NCBI GenBank assembly: GCA_030831965.1
Contig: JAURJZ010000029.1
Location: 1 to 35,606, forward strand
DNA from: Verrucomicrobiota bacterium
GTDB lineage: Bacteria > Verrucomicrobiota > Verrucomicrobiia > Opitutales > UBA953
DNA: 35,606 nucleotides
Direction: 5' to 3'
In this document: positions 1 to 8,253 of the stretch, piece after piece
How positions within the stretch are numbered: the first letter of the stretch is position 1
Layout of the letters: every line of letters starts with the position of its first letter
The notes under the pieces: model-generated
Told to the model about the DNA's origin: nothing
What the model saw: the letters and a program-made list of their open reading frames with translations, nothing else
The model's database searches: none
Translations under genes and position numbers: made by a program

Positions 1-630
1 CCAGATGCCATGCACCTCGCGCGCCCAATCTAGGTAGGGCTTTCTGGCCAGCGACCGCAGGTTGGTGCGGAGGCGGATGCCCCGCGCGCCGAATCGGCGA
101 AGCACCCGTTCGGCGGATTCCCAGCGCGCGCCGTGGGCGCCTTCCTCGGAAAGGGGAATGTCAAACCCATGGATGAGGACGCCCGCGGCGATCGGCGGCT
201 GGCTCGCCCCCTGTCCGTGTCGCCGCCGCGCCAGGACAGCCGTGCTGTCGACGCCTCCGGAAAAGCCCAGGACGCTCCCGCCCAGGCGCGGGACGACATC
301 CGCGCCCGGCGTCGCCGCAATCGGCACATGCTCGAGGCTCCATGGGAACCAGTGGGCGTAGACCGCCTGCCACTCCGCCAGATTGGCCAAGGTTGCCGGG
401 TCCAGGCGATCCGCGCAGCGAAGCTCCCACCCGCGCCGCATCGCCAGGGGAAGGAAGGCCAGCGCGAACGGACGCGCCCGGCGCGGCGGGGTCCAGCCGT
501 CGGGCGACTCAAATTCAAACCATGCCTCCCGCGGGCTTCCCCCTGGCGGCACCAGCCGGGCTGAGAGACGGATCCAACCCTCCCTTTCCAGGGGATCCGC
601 CACCTCCAGGAGAGCCGTCTCGCGAGCCAT
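1..630 (-). CDS. PP-loop ATPase-like protein, copy 1 (partial, 3' end beyond window)
   Basis: The frame is open for 210 codons from an ATG at 630-628 to the window edge without a stop, so the C-terminus is missing. Residues 124-129 read SGGVDS, the pyrophosphate-binding P-loop of PP-loop ATPases (adenine nucleotide alpha hydrolases), which adenylate a substrate carbonyl. The protein is collinear with the complete gene just upstream (634-1800): both share an N-terminal beta-rich part, a 'RPF-LAFLP-AMR-GW' block, a WQA-W-PWSLE block, the P-loop, an HG-DI strand and an RTN-RSL-R-P-L-W block. At the cut, residue 210 of each copy falls in the same GIW motif. Only 3 bases separate its ATG from the neighbour's stop and no Shine-Dalgarno is visible, so translation is probably coupled. 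Substrate unknown; QueC-like and asparagine-synthase-like chemistry are both possible. Confidence 0.75.
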   Translation of the reverse strand, partial: MARETALLEVADPLEREGWIRLSARLVPPGGSPREAWFEFESPDGWTPPRRARPFALAFLPLAMRRGWELRCADRLDPATLANLAEWQAVYAHWFPWSLEHVPIAATPGADVVPRLGGSVLGFSGGVDSTAVLARRRHGQGASQPPIAAGVLIHGFDIPLSEEGAHGARWESAERVLRRFGARGIRLRTNLRSLARKPYLDWAREVHGIW

Positions 631-633
631 GGC

Positions 634-1800
634 TCAGCGCTGGACGCGTCGCAGCCATTCCCAGAAAGCCGGCGCCACGCGCTGCCGAAGGGGGACGTTG
701 CCCCCCAGCTGCTCCAGCACCTCCAACACATCCTTTCTCCCCCGCAGCTCCGCGAGCTTGCGCAGCGGCGGCATGTAATAGCGGCGAATCTCGGGCGGCA
801 GCGGGATCGAGCGGATGTCCTCCAGCTTGCAGGCCTTCGGAAAAGCCGCGGGCCGATCCTCCCCGCCGAGCCAGAGGCAGAGCTGGGTCAGCATGCATTT
901 CCTGCAGACGCCGCAGTTGGCACCGGCCCCCTCCTGGCTGAAGCAGACCCGGAGTCGCCGCGTCAGCCGGGGCTCCGCCGCCAAGGCGGCCGCCTTCTCC
1001 ACCCGGCTCAACTCCGCCCCGTCGTGCTCATAGGCGACGCGCTCGCTGCCCAGGAAGCGGTCGGTGACCGGGTTCGATCCGCACGCCAACTGGAGGTGTC
1101 GGTAAGGATAGCTCGAGGCGATGAAGGCGCGGCTGTGCCAAGGCTCGAGACAGCTTAGCGCTGAGGCCAGCCAGATGCCGAATGTCTCCTCGCACCAATG
1201 CAGGAAAGGTCGGCGGCCGAGCGACCTCACGTTTGTCCGGACCCACAGGGGTCGCAGCCCCATGCTTTTCAGCGTCTCGGTCGCATCCGCCTTCGCCCGG
1301 TCGAACGCCGCCTTGTCCTCGACGGCGATGTCCATGCCATGGACCAGGACCCCGCTGGCCAGGTTTCCCGCCGCCGCCTGGCGCAAAACCGTGTACGAGC
1401 TGTCGACCCCGCCGGAAAAAGCCACCATGCCGCCAAGTCTAGCCCCGCAATCCGTCTCCGGTTCCGAGGGAATCTCCCAATCGATGTTGCCCAGGCTCCA
1501 CGGCCTCCAGCCCGCGAAGCTGGCCTGCCATTGCATGAGGTTGTCCAAGGTCCGCTGGTCCACGGATTCCCGACTCGCCAAGGTCCAGCCCTGCCTCATC
1601 GCCACCGGCAGGAAGGCCAACAGGAAAGGCCTTAGTCGCTTCGGCAAGGGGCGGTCGTCTGGCGCCTCGAATTCAAAGAAGATTTCCCTCCTCTTGCCGC
1701 CAGGACAATGCAGGCGGCCCACAAGTCGCCAAACGCGATTGGAGCGCTCGGGTTCATCCACCTCAATCCACGCAACAGGGGGCGAAGCGCCTATAGCCAT
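634..1800 (-). CDS. PP-loop ATPase-like protein with C-terminal four-cysteine cluster, copy 2
   Basis: This 388-residue protein carries SGGVDS at residues 129-134 (PP-loop) and a C-terminal cysteine set, C286-x9-C296-x2-C299-x2-C302 (NCGVCRKC), which looks like a structural zinc site. The combination of an N-terminal beta region, a PP-loop domain and a Cys cluster resembles QueC/asparagine-synthase-type proteins often found near polysaccharide or modification genes, but I cannot name its reaction. I chose the ATG at 1800 because it aligns with the start of the paralogue at 630 and because an AT-rich promoter-like block lies just upstream. An in-frame ATG at 1860 would add 20 residues that read through that block. 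It is transcribed away from the hemA operon. GC content is somewhat lower than in most of the window. Confidence 0.72.
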   Translation of the reverse strand: MAIGASPPVAWIEVDEPERSNRVWRLVGRLHCPGGKRREIFFEFEAPDDRPLPKRLRPFLLAFLPVAMRQGWTLASRESVDQRTLDNLMQWQASFAGWRPWSLGNIDWEIPSEPETDCGARLGGMVAFSGGVDSSYTVLRQAAAGNLASGVLVHGMDIAVEDKAAFDRAKADATETLKSMGLRPLWVRTNVRSLGRRPFLHWCEETFGIWLASALSCLEPWHSRAFIASSYPYRHLQLACGSNPVTDRFLGSERVAYEHDGAELSRVEKAAALAAEPRLTRRLRVCFSQEGAGANCGVCRKCMLTQLCLWLGGEDRPAAFPKACKLEDIRSIPLPPEIRRYYMPPLRKLAELRGRKDVLEVLEQLGGNVPLRQRVAPAFWEWLRRVQR

Positions 1801-1861
1801 GCATCTTATTGATGTGAAATGGTTTATATAATCAACAAAACATTCCTCCGGCATTGCCAAA
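1801..1861. promoter_or_regulatory. Divergent promoter region
   Basis: This AT-rich 61-base gap separates the leftward PP-loop gene from the rightward hemX-like gene. A perfect TATAAT lies at 1827-1832 on the plus strand. It would place transcription start near 1839, about 23 bases before the ATG at 1862. No good -35 hexamer lies 16-18 bases upstream. On the minus strand the same block reads TATAAA at 1828-1823, which would fit a start codon at 1800. Assignment is by sequence only. Confidence 0.45.
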
Positions 1862-2653
1862 ATGTCCCACTTCCTGTTTTATGGGTTTTCGATGGTCGAG
1901 TCTGCCCAACTGGGAATCAAGCTCTCCGCCGCCCTTTTCATGGGGACGGCTGCTTGGGATTGGGTGGGTCGTTCCAAGGGGTGGGCCTCGGCCCGGACGA
2001 CGCGATGGGGTCTGCGTCTGGGCTGGGTGGTCCTCACGGCATCCCTCGCCGCTCTGGGCGTCCAAGCCTTCGGCTCCCCTGGGGCCATCTTGGCCACCAT
2101 CGCCTGGGGGGCCTCGGGGCTCGCCCTTTTCCTGGACCTGACCTTCGACCACCGGCTTCCGCCTTGGTTGGTCGGATTGATCGCCGGGTTCGCCCTCTCG
2201 GGATCCGCCTTTCTCAGCCTGGTGGGAGGCGACCGCCAGCCCTGGACCGTCCTGCACGTGGCAGCCGCCATACTGGCTTACTGTCTCCTTGTCGCGCAGG
2301 CGCTCAACGCCGCGGTCTACCTTCTCCAGCATCGCGCCCTGACCACCCGACAATTCGGAGGGATTTACCAGGACCTCGATCCCCTCGTTGCGCTCGACCG
2401 CGTGGGAAGCCAGTTGCTCGGCGCCGCCATCTGGATGCTCGGACTGGTCCTTACCGTCGGCGCCGTGGCCTGGCTTCAGGGGCTCCAGGCCTCCCCCGCC
2501 AAGCTGGCCAGCGCCCTCGCCACCTGGGGCCTGGCCAGCGCCGTGCTCATGCTTCGCCGGCGCGGACGGCTTTCCGGCCCCGCCTTCGCCAAGGCCTCCC
2601 TGCTCCTCCTCATCCCGGCCGCGGCCGCGCTCCTCCTCGCCCTGCGCCGATGA
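1862..2653 (+). CDS. HemX/CcsA-like cytochrome c assembly family membrane protein
   Basis: This 263-residue, almost wholly hydrophobic protein has about eight predicted membrane segments (roughly residues 14-31, 49-69, 73-91, 102-120, 130-154, 184-205, 213-230 and 242-261). The segment around H132 (LHVAAAILAYCLL), followed by a YLLQHRALTTRQ-type loop and a D-R-x-G-x-L-G-helix, follows the pattern of the CcsA/CcmC/HemX superfamily. No WWD haem-handling motif is visible, so it is closer to HemX than to a true haem-delivery protein. It overlaps hemA by 4 bases (ATGA), and a hemX-hemA pairing is known from Bacillus, where HemX influences the level of glutamyl-tRNA reductase. An alternative start lies at 1892. 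The role is inferred from fold and neighbour. Confidence 0.7.
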   Translation: MSHFLFYGFSMVESAQLGIKLSAALFMGTAAWDWVGRSKGWASARTTRWGLRLGWVVLTASLAALGVQAFGSPGAILATIAWGASGLALFLDLTFDHRLPPWLVGLIAGFALSGSAFLSLVGGDRQPWTVLHVAAAILAYCLLVAQALNAAVYLLQHRALTTRQFGGIYQDLDPLVALDRVGSQLLGAAIWMLGLVLTVGAVAWLQGLQASPAKLASALATWGLASAVLMLRRRGRLSGPAFAKASLLLLIPAAAALLLALRR

Positions 2654-3677
2654 GAAAGGCCCGCGAGACGCTCGTGGCGCTCAGCGCCACCCACCGCACC
2701 GCCGGCCTGGATGCCCGCGCCGCCTTCGCCGTCACCCCCGAGGGGGCGGATCGCTTCTACGCCGCCGCGCGCTCGGCCGGCCTGGCCGAGGCCGTCATCC
2801 TTGCGACGTGCAACCGGCTCGAGGCCTACGTTGTCGGCGACGAGGCGGCCGCCTTGCACGCGCGCAGCGCCCTGGCCGCCGCCGCCGGCGCCGGGGCGGT
2901 CGCCATGGACACGCACCTTCGTCCCCTGCCCGGCCGGCTCGCCGTCGAGCACCTCTTCGCGGTCGCGGCCGGGCTCGACTCCCAGATGCTCGGCGAGGTG
3001 GAGATTGTCGGCCAGGTGAAGGACGCCTATGCCGACGCGCTCGCCCGCGGCATGACGGGACCTGTTCTGAACCGCGTCTTCCAAAAGGCCTTCCAGGCCT
3101 CGGCTTGGGCGCGGACCCACACCGGCATCGGCCAGGGGCAGGTCAGCCTCGGCAATGTCACCGTCGAGCTCGCCGAGCGGGCCTTCGGCCCCCTCGCCGC
3201 CGCGCGCGTCCTCGTGCTCGGCACGGGCGACGTGGGCAGGCGCGTCGCCCAGGCCCTCGTCTCGCGCGGCGCCGCCGAGCTCACCGTCGCCTCGCGCACC
3301 TTCGCCAACGCCGTGAGCCTCGCCGCCGAGCTCGGCGGCGCGGCGACCGAGCTGGCCGCCGCCCTCGCCCAGGTCCACGCCCACGACATCGTCGTCGGGT
3401 CCTCCGCCGTGGAGCGGCCGCTGCTCACGCGGGAGGCCGCGGCCGCCGCGCTCCAGCGACGCGCCGGCCGGCCCTGGCTGCTCGTCGACCTCGGCGTCCC
3501 CCGCAACATCGACCCCGCCGCCCGCCGGCTCGAGGGCGCCTACCTGGCGGACCTGGACGACCTCGCCGCCGTCGCCAACGCCAACCAGCGCGCCCGCGAG
3601 TCCGAGGCCGCGCGGGCCCGCGCCGCCCTCGCCGAGCGCGCGGCCCGCGCCTTCGACGCCACCCAGTCGCCGTCCGC

Positions 3678-3681
<4 letters not shown>
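2650..3681 (+). CDS. hemA: Glutamyl-tRNA reductase, short form
   Basis: It catalyses NADPH-dependent reduction of glutamyl-tRNA(Glu) to glutamate-1-semialdehyde, the first step of C5-pathway tetrapyrrole synthesis. Visible marks are the HRTA motif around H15, the catalytic cysteine C54 in ILATCNRLEAY, the conserved block GLDSQMLGEVEIVGQVKDAY at 108-127, and the NADPH-binding GTGDVG at 191-196. The 343-residue length is well below the usual 410-450 residues. The protein stops in the helix that would enter the C-terminal dimerisation domain, so that domain is missing or very reduced. Start and stop both sit in ATGA overlaps with neighbours, so this looks like a native short form rather than a sequencing break. 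It is translationally coupled to the hemX-like gene before it and the response regulator after it. Confidence 0.9.
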
Positions 3682-5075
<1,394 letters not shown>

Positions 5076-5089
5076 CATCCTCCGGCCCC

Positions 5090-5962
5090 ATGCCACGGCT
5101 TCTCCCGCTTCTCTTGCTCGCCGCCGCGCCCTGGCTTCGCGCCACCAACGTCGCCGGGAGCGACGCGCTCGCCGACACGCTCGGCGTCGCCGTGCAGCGC
5201 CAGCTTGCCGCCGACGGCCGCAAGCACGCCGTCGCCTTCCGGGGCACGCTGCCCGCCCTCGAGGGATTGGACAGCGGCGCGGTCGATGTCGCCCTCGTCC
5301 TCCTTCGCGACAGCCAGCAGGTTGAAAAGACGGCCGACGGGAAGCCGATCCGCCGCATCACCCTCGGCGCCGTGGCGGCCTACGTCTACGCCCATCCCTC
5401 CCTGCCCGTCCAGGAGGTCAGCCTCGGCACCCTCGCCGCCATCTTCGGGGTCGGGCAGGCGGCGGACTACAAGTTCTGGTCCGATGTCCCCGGCGTCCGC
5501 TTCCCCGAGCCCATCATGCCCTTCACCACGGGTTCCCAGGAGCACCCCAGCAGCACCCTCTTCCATGGCATCGCCCTTGGCGGCCGACCTTTCCGCAACA
5601 CGGTTCGGCTGCGCGTGGCCCCCGCCCTGGCGCGCGACACGCTCGCCTCGCGCACCAACGCCATCGTCGTCGCCGACCAGCCCATGCCCGAGGGCGTCGG
5701 AAGGCTCCTCCGGGTTTCCGACGGCCGGGAGGGCCGCTCTTCCACCGCCTATTTCCCGGACGAGAACAACATCTACAACGCCGACTATCCCCTGCGCCTC
5801 CCCCTTGTGCTCTGCGTGAGGGAGGAGCGGCTCGCCGCCCAGCGCGAGCTCGTCCGATGGCTCCTCTCCGACGAGGCCGCCAGCCATCTTCGCCGCGCCA
5901 ACTTCGTTCCCGCCCCCAAGCTCATCCGGGACCGGCTGGCGCAAAGGCTTGACAGCAACTGA
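5090..5962 (+). CDS. PstS-like periplasmic substrate-binding protein
   Basis: This 290-residue protein starts with a cleavable-looking signal peptide (MPRLLPLLLLAAAPWLRA) followed by a two-lobe binding-protein sequence of the PstS/PBP-like family. The early AGSDAL segment, the LGTLAAIFGVG hinge region, a TGSQEH segment typical of anion-contacting loops, and a late NNIYNADYPLRLPLVLCV strand support this. The natural ligand may be phosphate or another oxyanion, but the family also includes non-transport members. It starts 14 bases after the response-regulator gene and ends that operon. No pstC, pstA or pstB genes are in the window, so it is a solitary binding protein here. A PhoR/PhoB-like pair is encoded just beyond the following tRNA on the opposite strand. 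Confidence 0.7.
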   Translation: MPRLLPLLLLAAAPWLRATNVAGSDALADTLGVAVQRQLAADGRKHAVAFRGTLPALEGLDSGAVDVALVLLRDSQQVEKTADGKPIRRITLGAVAAYVYAHPSLPVQEVSLGTLAAIFGVGQAADYKFWSDVPGVRFPEPIMPFTTGSQEHPSSTLFHGIALGGRPFRNTVRLRVAPALARDTLASRTNAIVVADQPMPEGVGRLLRVSDGREGRSSTAYFPDENNIYNADYPLRLPLVLCVREERLAAQRELVRWLLSDEAASHLRRANFVPAPKLIRDRLAQRLDSN

Positions 5963-5991
5963 GCCCGCGGGCTTGCTCGTTATCCGCTTTC

Positions 5992-6067
5992 GCGGGCGTA
6001 GCTCAATTGGTAGAGTACCACCTTGCCAAGGTGGATGTTGACGGTTCGAATCCGTTCGCCCGCTCCA
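5992..6067 (+). tRNA. tRNA-Gly (anticodon GCC)
   Basis: A full cloverleaf can be folded. The acceptor stem is GCGGGCG (5992-5998) with CGCCCGC (6057-6063). The D arm is GCTC/GAGT, and the anticodon stem CCACC/GGTGG encloses loop TTGCCAA with anticodon GCC at 6025-6027. The T arm is GACGG/CCGTT around TTCGAAT. The discriminator base is T6064 and the CCA end is encoded at 6065-6067. It reads GGC and GGT glycine codons, of which GGC is very common here. It follows the PstS-like gene by 29 bases and is followed by a strong hairpin. Confidence 0.97.
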
Positions 6068-6077
6068 CTTTCCCCGC

Positions 6078-6104
6078 GACTCCCACCCTCAGCCGGTGGG
6101 AGTC
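6078..6104. terminator. Bidirectional hairpin terminator between tRNA-Gly and phoR-like gene
   Basis: A perfect 10-bp inverted repeat, GACTCCCACC (6078-6087) and GGTGGGAGTC (6095-6104), has a 7-base loop. It lies 10 bases after the tRNA CCA end on the plus strand. The leftward histidine kinase ends inside it: its stop codon (6091-6089) sits in the loop and its last codons form one arm. T-runs after the stem are weak on both strands. Confidence 0.7.
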
Positions 6105-7336
6105 GTCGTTTGGGAAGGTTCCAGCTCGGCCACCACGCGAAGGCCGCGCGGCCTCGCCGCCTCGGCCCAGGCCCGCCCGCCGTGCAACTCCGCCACCTGG
6201 CGCACGATGCTCAGGCCGATGCCCGACCCTCCCTGCCGGCGCGATCGGTCCGCCCGGTAGAATCGGTCGAAAAGCCGGCCAAGATCCGCCTCCGCCACCC
6301 CCTGCCCGTCATCCTCAACCTCGATGCGCGCTCCCCTCACGCGAACACCCAGCCGCGACATGCCCCGGGCATGGGCGACGGCGTTCTCGATCAGGTTCTG
6401 CACCAGCCGCCTAGCCTGGACAGGGTCGGCCGCGCCCGTCCGGTCGCCGATGTCGACTTCCAGCCGCGTCCCCGTCGCCCCGAGGCGCTCCCTCATCTCG
6501 GCCGCGGTCTCCTCCACGGCCGCCGCCAAACCGCCCGCGACCTTTTCCAGGCGGACGCCGCTCTCGAGGCTGGCGAGCGCAAGCAGGCTCTCCAGCAGCC
6601 GGCCGAGCCTCTGCGTGGCGTCCACCAGCTTGCCGATGAAGCGCGCCCTGTCCTCCGCCGACATCGTCGTGTGGTCCTGCTGCAATGTCTCGGCGTACCC
6701 GCGCAGGATGGTCACGGGCGTCCGCAGGTCGTGCGAGGCGTTGGCGATGAATTCCCGCTCAACCGCCTTCAGGCGCCGCAGCTGGGTCACATCCTCCGCC
6801 ACCAGGATCACCGCGCCCGGCCCGTAGGTCGCCGGATCCGTCGGCGCGCCGCTGGTTCGTATCCAGATGTCGGGCGAAGGCGCGCGGTTGAGCTGCACCT
6901 CCGATCCCAATCCACCCTCGAGCCGGACTCGCCGCAGGAAATCGACAAGGTCGGCGCTCCGCGCCATGGGCACGAACGGCTTCCCCGCCCAGCCCGCCTC
7001 CATCCTGAAAAGTCGCTGGGCCGCGGGATTGGCCAGCCTCAGGCGATCCTGCCCGTCCACGACCAGCACCGCCTGCGTCAGCTGGCCGAGAATTTCCCCT
7101 GTCCGGCGCTCGTGCTCGGCCCGGAGCGCCGCGAGCTCCGCCGCCTGGCTTTCCGCCCTCGCCAACGCGGGCTCGGCTCCGATCAGGCGCAACAGGCGGC
7201 TCCTCGGCCTGGGGCCGGCCTCGTCCCCCGCCAGCGCGCGACGCATCCACCTCGAGGCCTCGCGCGCCTCCGCCGACGCCCATGCCGCCGCTCCCACGGC
7301 GAGGGCCGACACCATCCAGGGAATCATCTCACCCAT
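6089..7336 (-). CDS. phoR: PhoR-like sensor histidine kinase
   Basis: This 415-residue membrane kinase has one N-terminal membrane segment (about 5-21), a basic linker with likely coiled coil (about 25-80), a PAS-type sensor region (about 80-185), a dimerisation/phosphoacceptor helix with H202 in FIANASHDLRTPVTILRGYAETL (the H box), and a catalytic HATPase domain. The ATP-site boxes are visible: N box NLIENAV 314-320, G1 DDGQGV 342-347 and G2 GGSGIGL 369-375. A single membrane segment plus PAS and no large periplasmic domain is the PhoR arrangement. It starts 45 bases after the stop of the phoB-like gene, so the two are probably co-transcribed. The last codons overlap the terminator hairpin shared with the tRNA. 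A phosphate role is inferred from architecture and the upstream Pho-box-like array. Confidence 0.85.
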   Translation of the reverse strand: MGEMIPWMVSALAVGAAAWASAEAREASRWMRRALAGDEAGPRPRSRLLRLIGAEPALARAESQAAELAALRAEHERRTGEILGQLTQAVLVVDGQDRLRLANPAAQRLFRMEAGWAGKPFVPMARSADLVDFLRRVRLEGGLGSEVQLNRAPSPDIWIRTSGAPTDPATYGPGAVILVAEDVTQLRRLKAVEREFIANASHDLRTPVTILRGYAETLQQDHTTMSAEDRARFIGKLVDATQRLGRLLESLLALASLESGVRLEKVAGGLAAAVEETAAEMRERLGATGTRLEVDIGDRTGAADPVQARRLVQNLIENAVAHARGMSRLGVRVRGARIEVEDDGQGVAEADLGRLFDRFYRADRSRRQGGSGIGLSIVRQVAELHGGRAWAEAARPRGLRVVAELEPSQTTTPTG

Positions 7337-7381
7337 GGGCGCATTTTTCCCCGCCTCGCCCGCCGCGCGAGCGCGAAACGG

Positions 7382-8077
7382 TCATCCCTGGGCCCGATAG
7401 CCGACGCCGCGGATGGTCTCGATCACCTCGCCCGCCCGCCCGAGCTTCTCCCGGAGGCGGCGCATGTGCGTGTCCACCGTCCTTGTCTCAAGGTCGGGGG
7501 CGTAGTTCCAGACATCCGCCAGCAGGCGATCGCGCGTCTGCACCCTGCCCTTCCGCTCCACCAAGGTTCGGAGCAGCTTGAACTCGGTCGCGGTGAGCTC
7601 AACCGGCTTGCCCCCCGCCGTCACCTCGTGCCGCTCAAGGTCGATGACCACGGGGCCCGCCGCGAGCCGGGAATCGGGTTTCGCCGCGGCCGACTTCGCC
7701 CGCCGCAGCAAGGCCTGCGTCCGCAGCACCAGCTCCCTCGGGTCGAAGGGCTTCGCCAGATAATCGTCCGCGCCGCCTTCCAGCCCCTTCAGCCGATCCT
7801 CGGTCTCCCCCTTGGCCGTCAGGAACATCACCGGCGTGTCCTGGAGCAAGGCATCCCCGCGGATCATCCGCAGCAGCTGGATCCCCGTCAGGTCGGGCAT
7901 CATCACATCGAGGATGATCAGGTCGGGCCGCAGGTCGCGCGCCATCCCGATGGCCCGAAGCGGATCATTCAGGGCACGCACCAGCAAGCCCGCCTGCTTG
8001 AGCTTGTACTCCAGCAGCTCGGTGACGTCCTTTTCGTCGTCGACCACCAGCACGCGCTTTTCCTCATTCTTTTCCAT
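7382..8077 (-). CDS. phoB: PhoB-like OmpR-family response regulator
   Basis: This 231-residue regulator has a receiver domain (about 6-122) with acidic D13/D14, phosphoacceptor D57 (IILDVMMP) and K109 (LAKPF), and a winged-helix DNA-binding domain (about 135-231) with the typical LTATEFKLLRTLVERKGRV and VDTHMRRLREKLG segments and a final IRGVGYR turn. The ATG at 8077 gives the standard length; an upstream in-frame ATG at 8170 would add 31 residues encoded by AT-rich intergenic sequence and is unlikely. The gene is first in a two-gene operon with the phoR-like kinase. Four 11-bp-spaced half-sites lie 106-144 bases upstream, consistent with autoregulation. Confidence 0.87.
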   Translation of the reverse strand: MEKNEEKRVLVVDDEKDVTELLEYKLKQAGLLVRALNDPLRAIGMARDLRPDLIILDVMMPDLTGIQLLRMIRGDALLQDTPVMFLTAKGETEDRLKGLEGGADDYLAKPFDPRELVLRTQALLRRAKSAAAKPDSRLAAGPVVIDLERHEVTAGGKPVELTATEFKLLRTLVERKGRVQTRDRLLADVWNYAPDLETRTVDTHMRRLREKLGRAGEVIETIRGVGYRAQG

Positions 8078-8095
8078 GTGGCCACATTGGAGGAG

Positions 8096-8124
8096 GAGAT
8101 AAAGGAAGCCACTATTTATGTCAA
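8096..8124 (-). promoter_or_regulatory. Possible -35/-10 promoter for phoB-like gene
   Basis: On the minus strand TTGACA (8124-8119) is a perfect -35 hexamer. It is followed after 17 bases by TATCTC (8101-8096), a weak -10 that matches the consensus at three of six positions. A transcript would start near 8089 and give a leader of about 12 bases. The region is AT-rich, unlike the coding sequence around it. Confidence 0.35.
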
Positions 8125-8182
8125 ATGTTACAATAGGGAAACATAAACACAAGGCACTAATAATCAGCAATTTATGTATTGT

Positions 8183-8221
8183 GTAACCCCATTGTAACCC
8201 CTGCTTATCCCAAAGGTAACC
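8183..8221 (-). promoter_or_regulatory. Pho-box-like array of four 11-bp-spaced half-sites
   Basis: Reading the minus strand, the hexamers GGTTAC (8221-8216), GGATAA (8210-8205), GGTTAC (8199-8194) and GGTTAC (8188-8183) begin exactly 11 bases apart. PhoB/PhoP-family regulators bind direct repeats with an 11-bp period, so one protomer per turn on one face of the helix is expected. The array lies between mnmG and the phoB-like gene, on the side from which phoB would be transcribed. The site identity is inferred; the spacing is seen. Confidence 0.55.
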
Positions 8222-8227
8222 TTGGGT

Positions 8228-8243
8228 AGTTCCACGTGGAACA
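8228..8243. promoter_or_regulatory. parS: parS-like centromere site (intergenic)
   Basis: GTTCCACGTGGAAC (8229-8242) is a perfect 14-bp palindrome. With flanks it reads AGTTCCACGTGGAACA, matching the broadly conserved ParB-binding parS consensus TGTTNCACGTGRAACA except for the first base. It sits between the mnmG stop and the Pho-box-like array. Confidence 0.75.
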
Positions 8244-8253
8244 ATGCCCTGCC

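Noticed and set aside
2388-3677. Long open frame upstream of and continuous with the response regulator, giving an apparent 895-residue protein
   Set aside because: The upstream part is arginine/proline-rich shadow sequence of hemX-like and hemA in another frame; the receiver domain begins at the ATG at 3678.
5949-5954. TTGACA upstream of tRNA-Gly(GCC) as a -35 element
   Set aside because: It lies in the end of the PstS-like gene, and the only TATC-like -10 is about 25 bases away, too far for a normal promoter.
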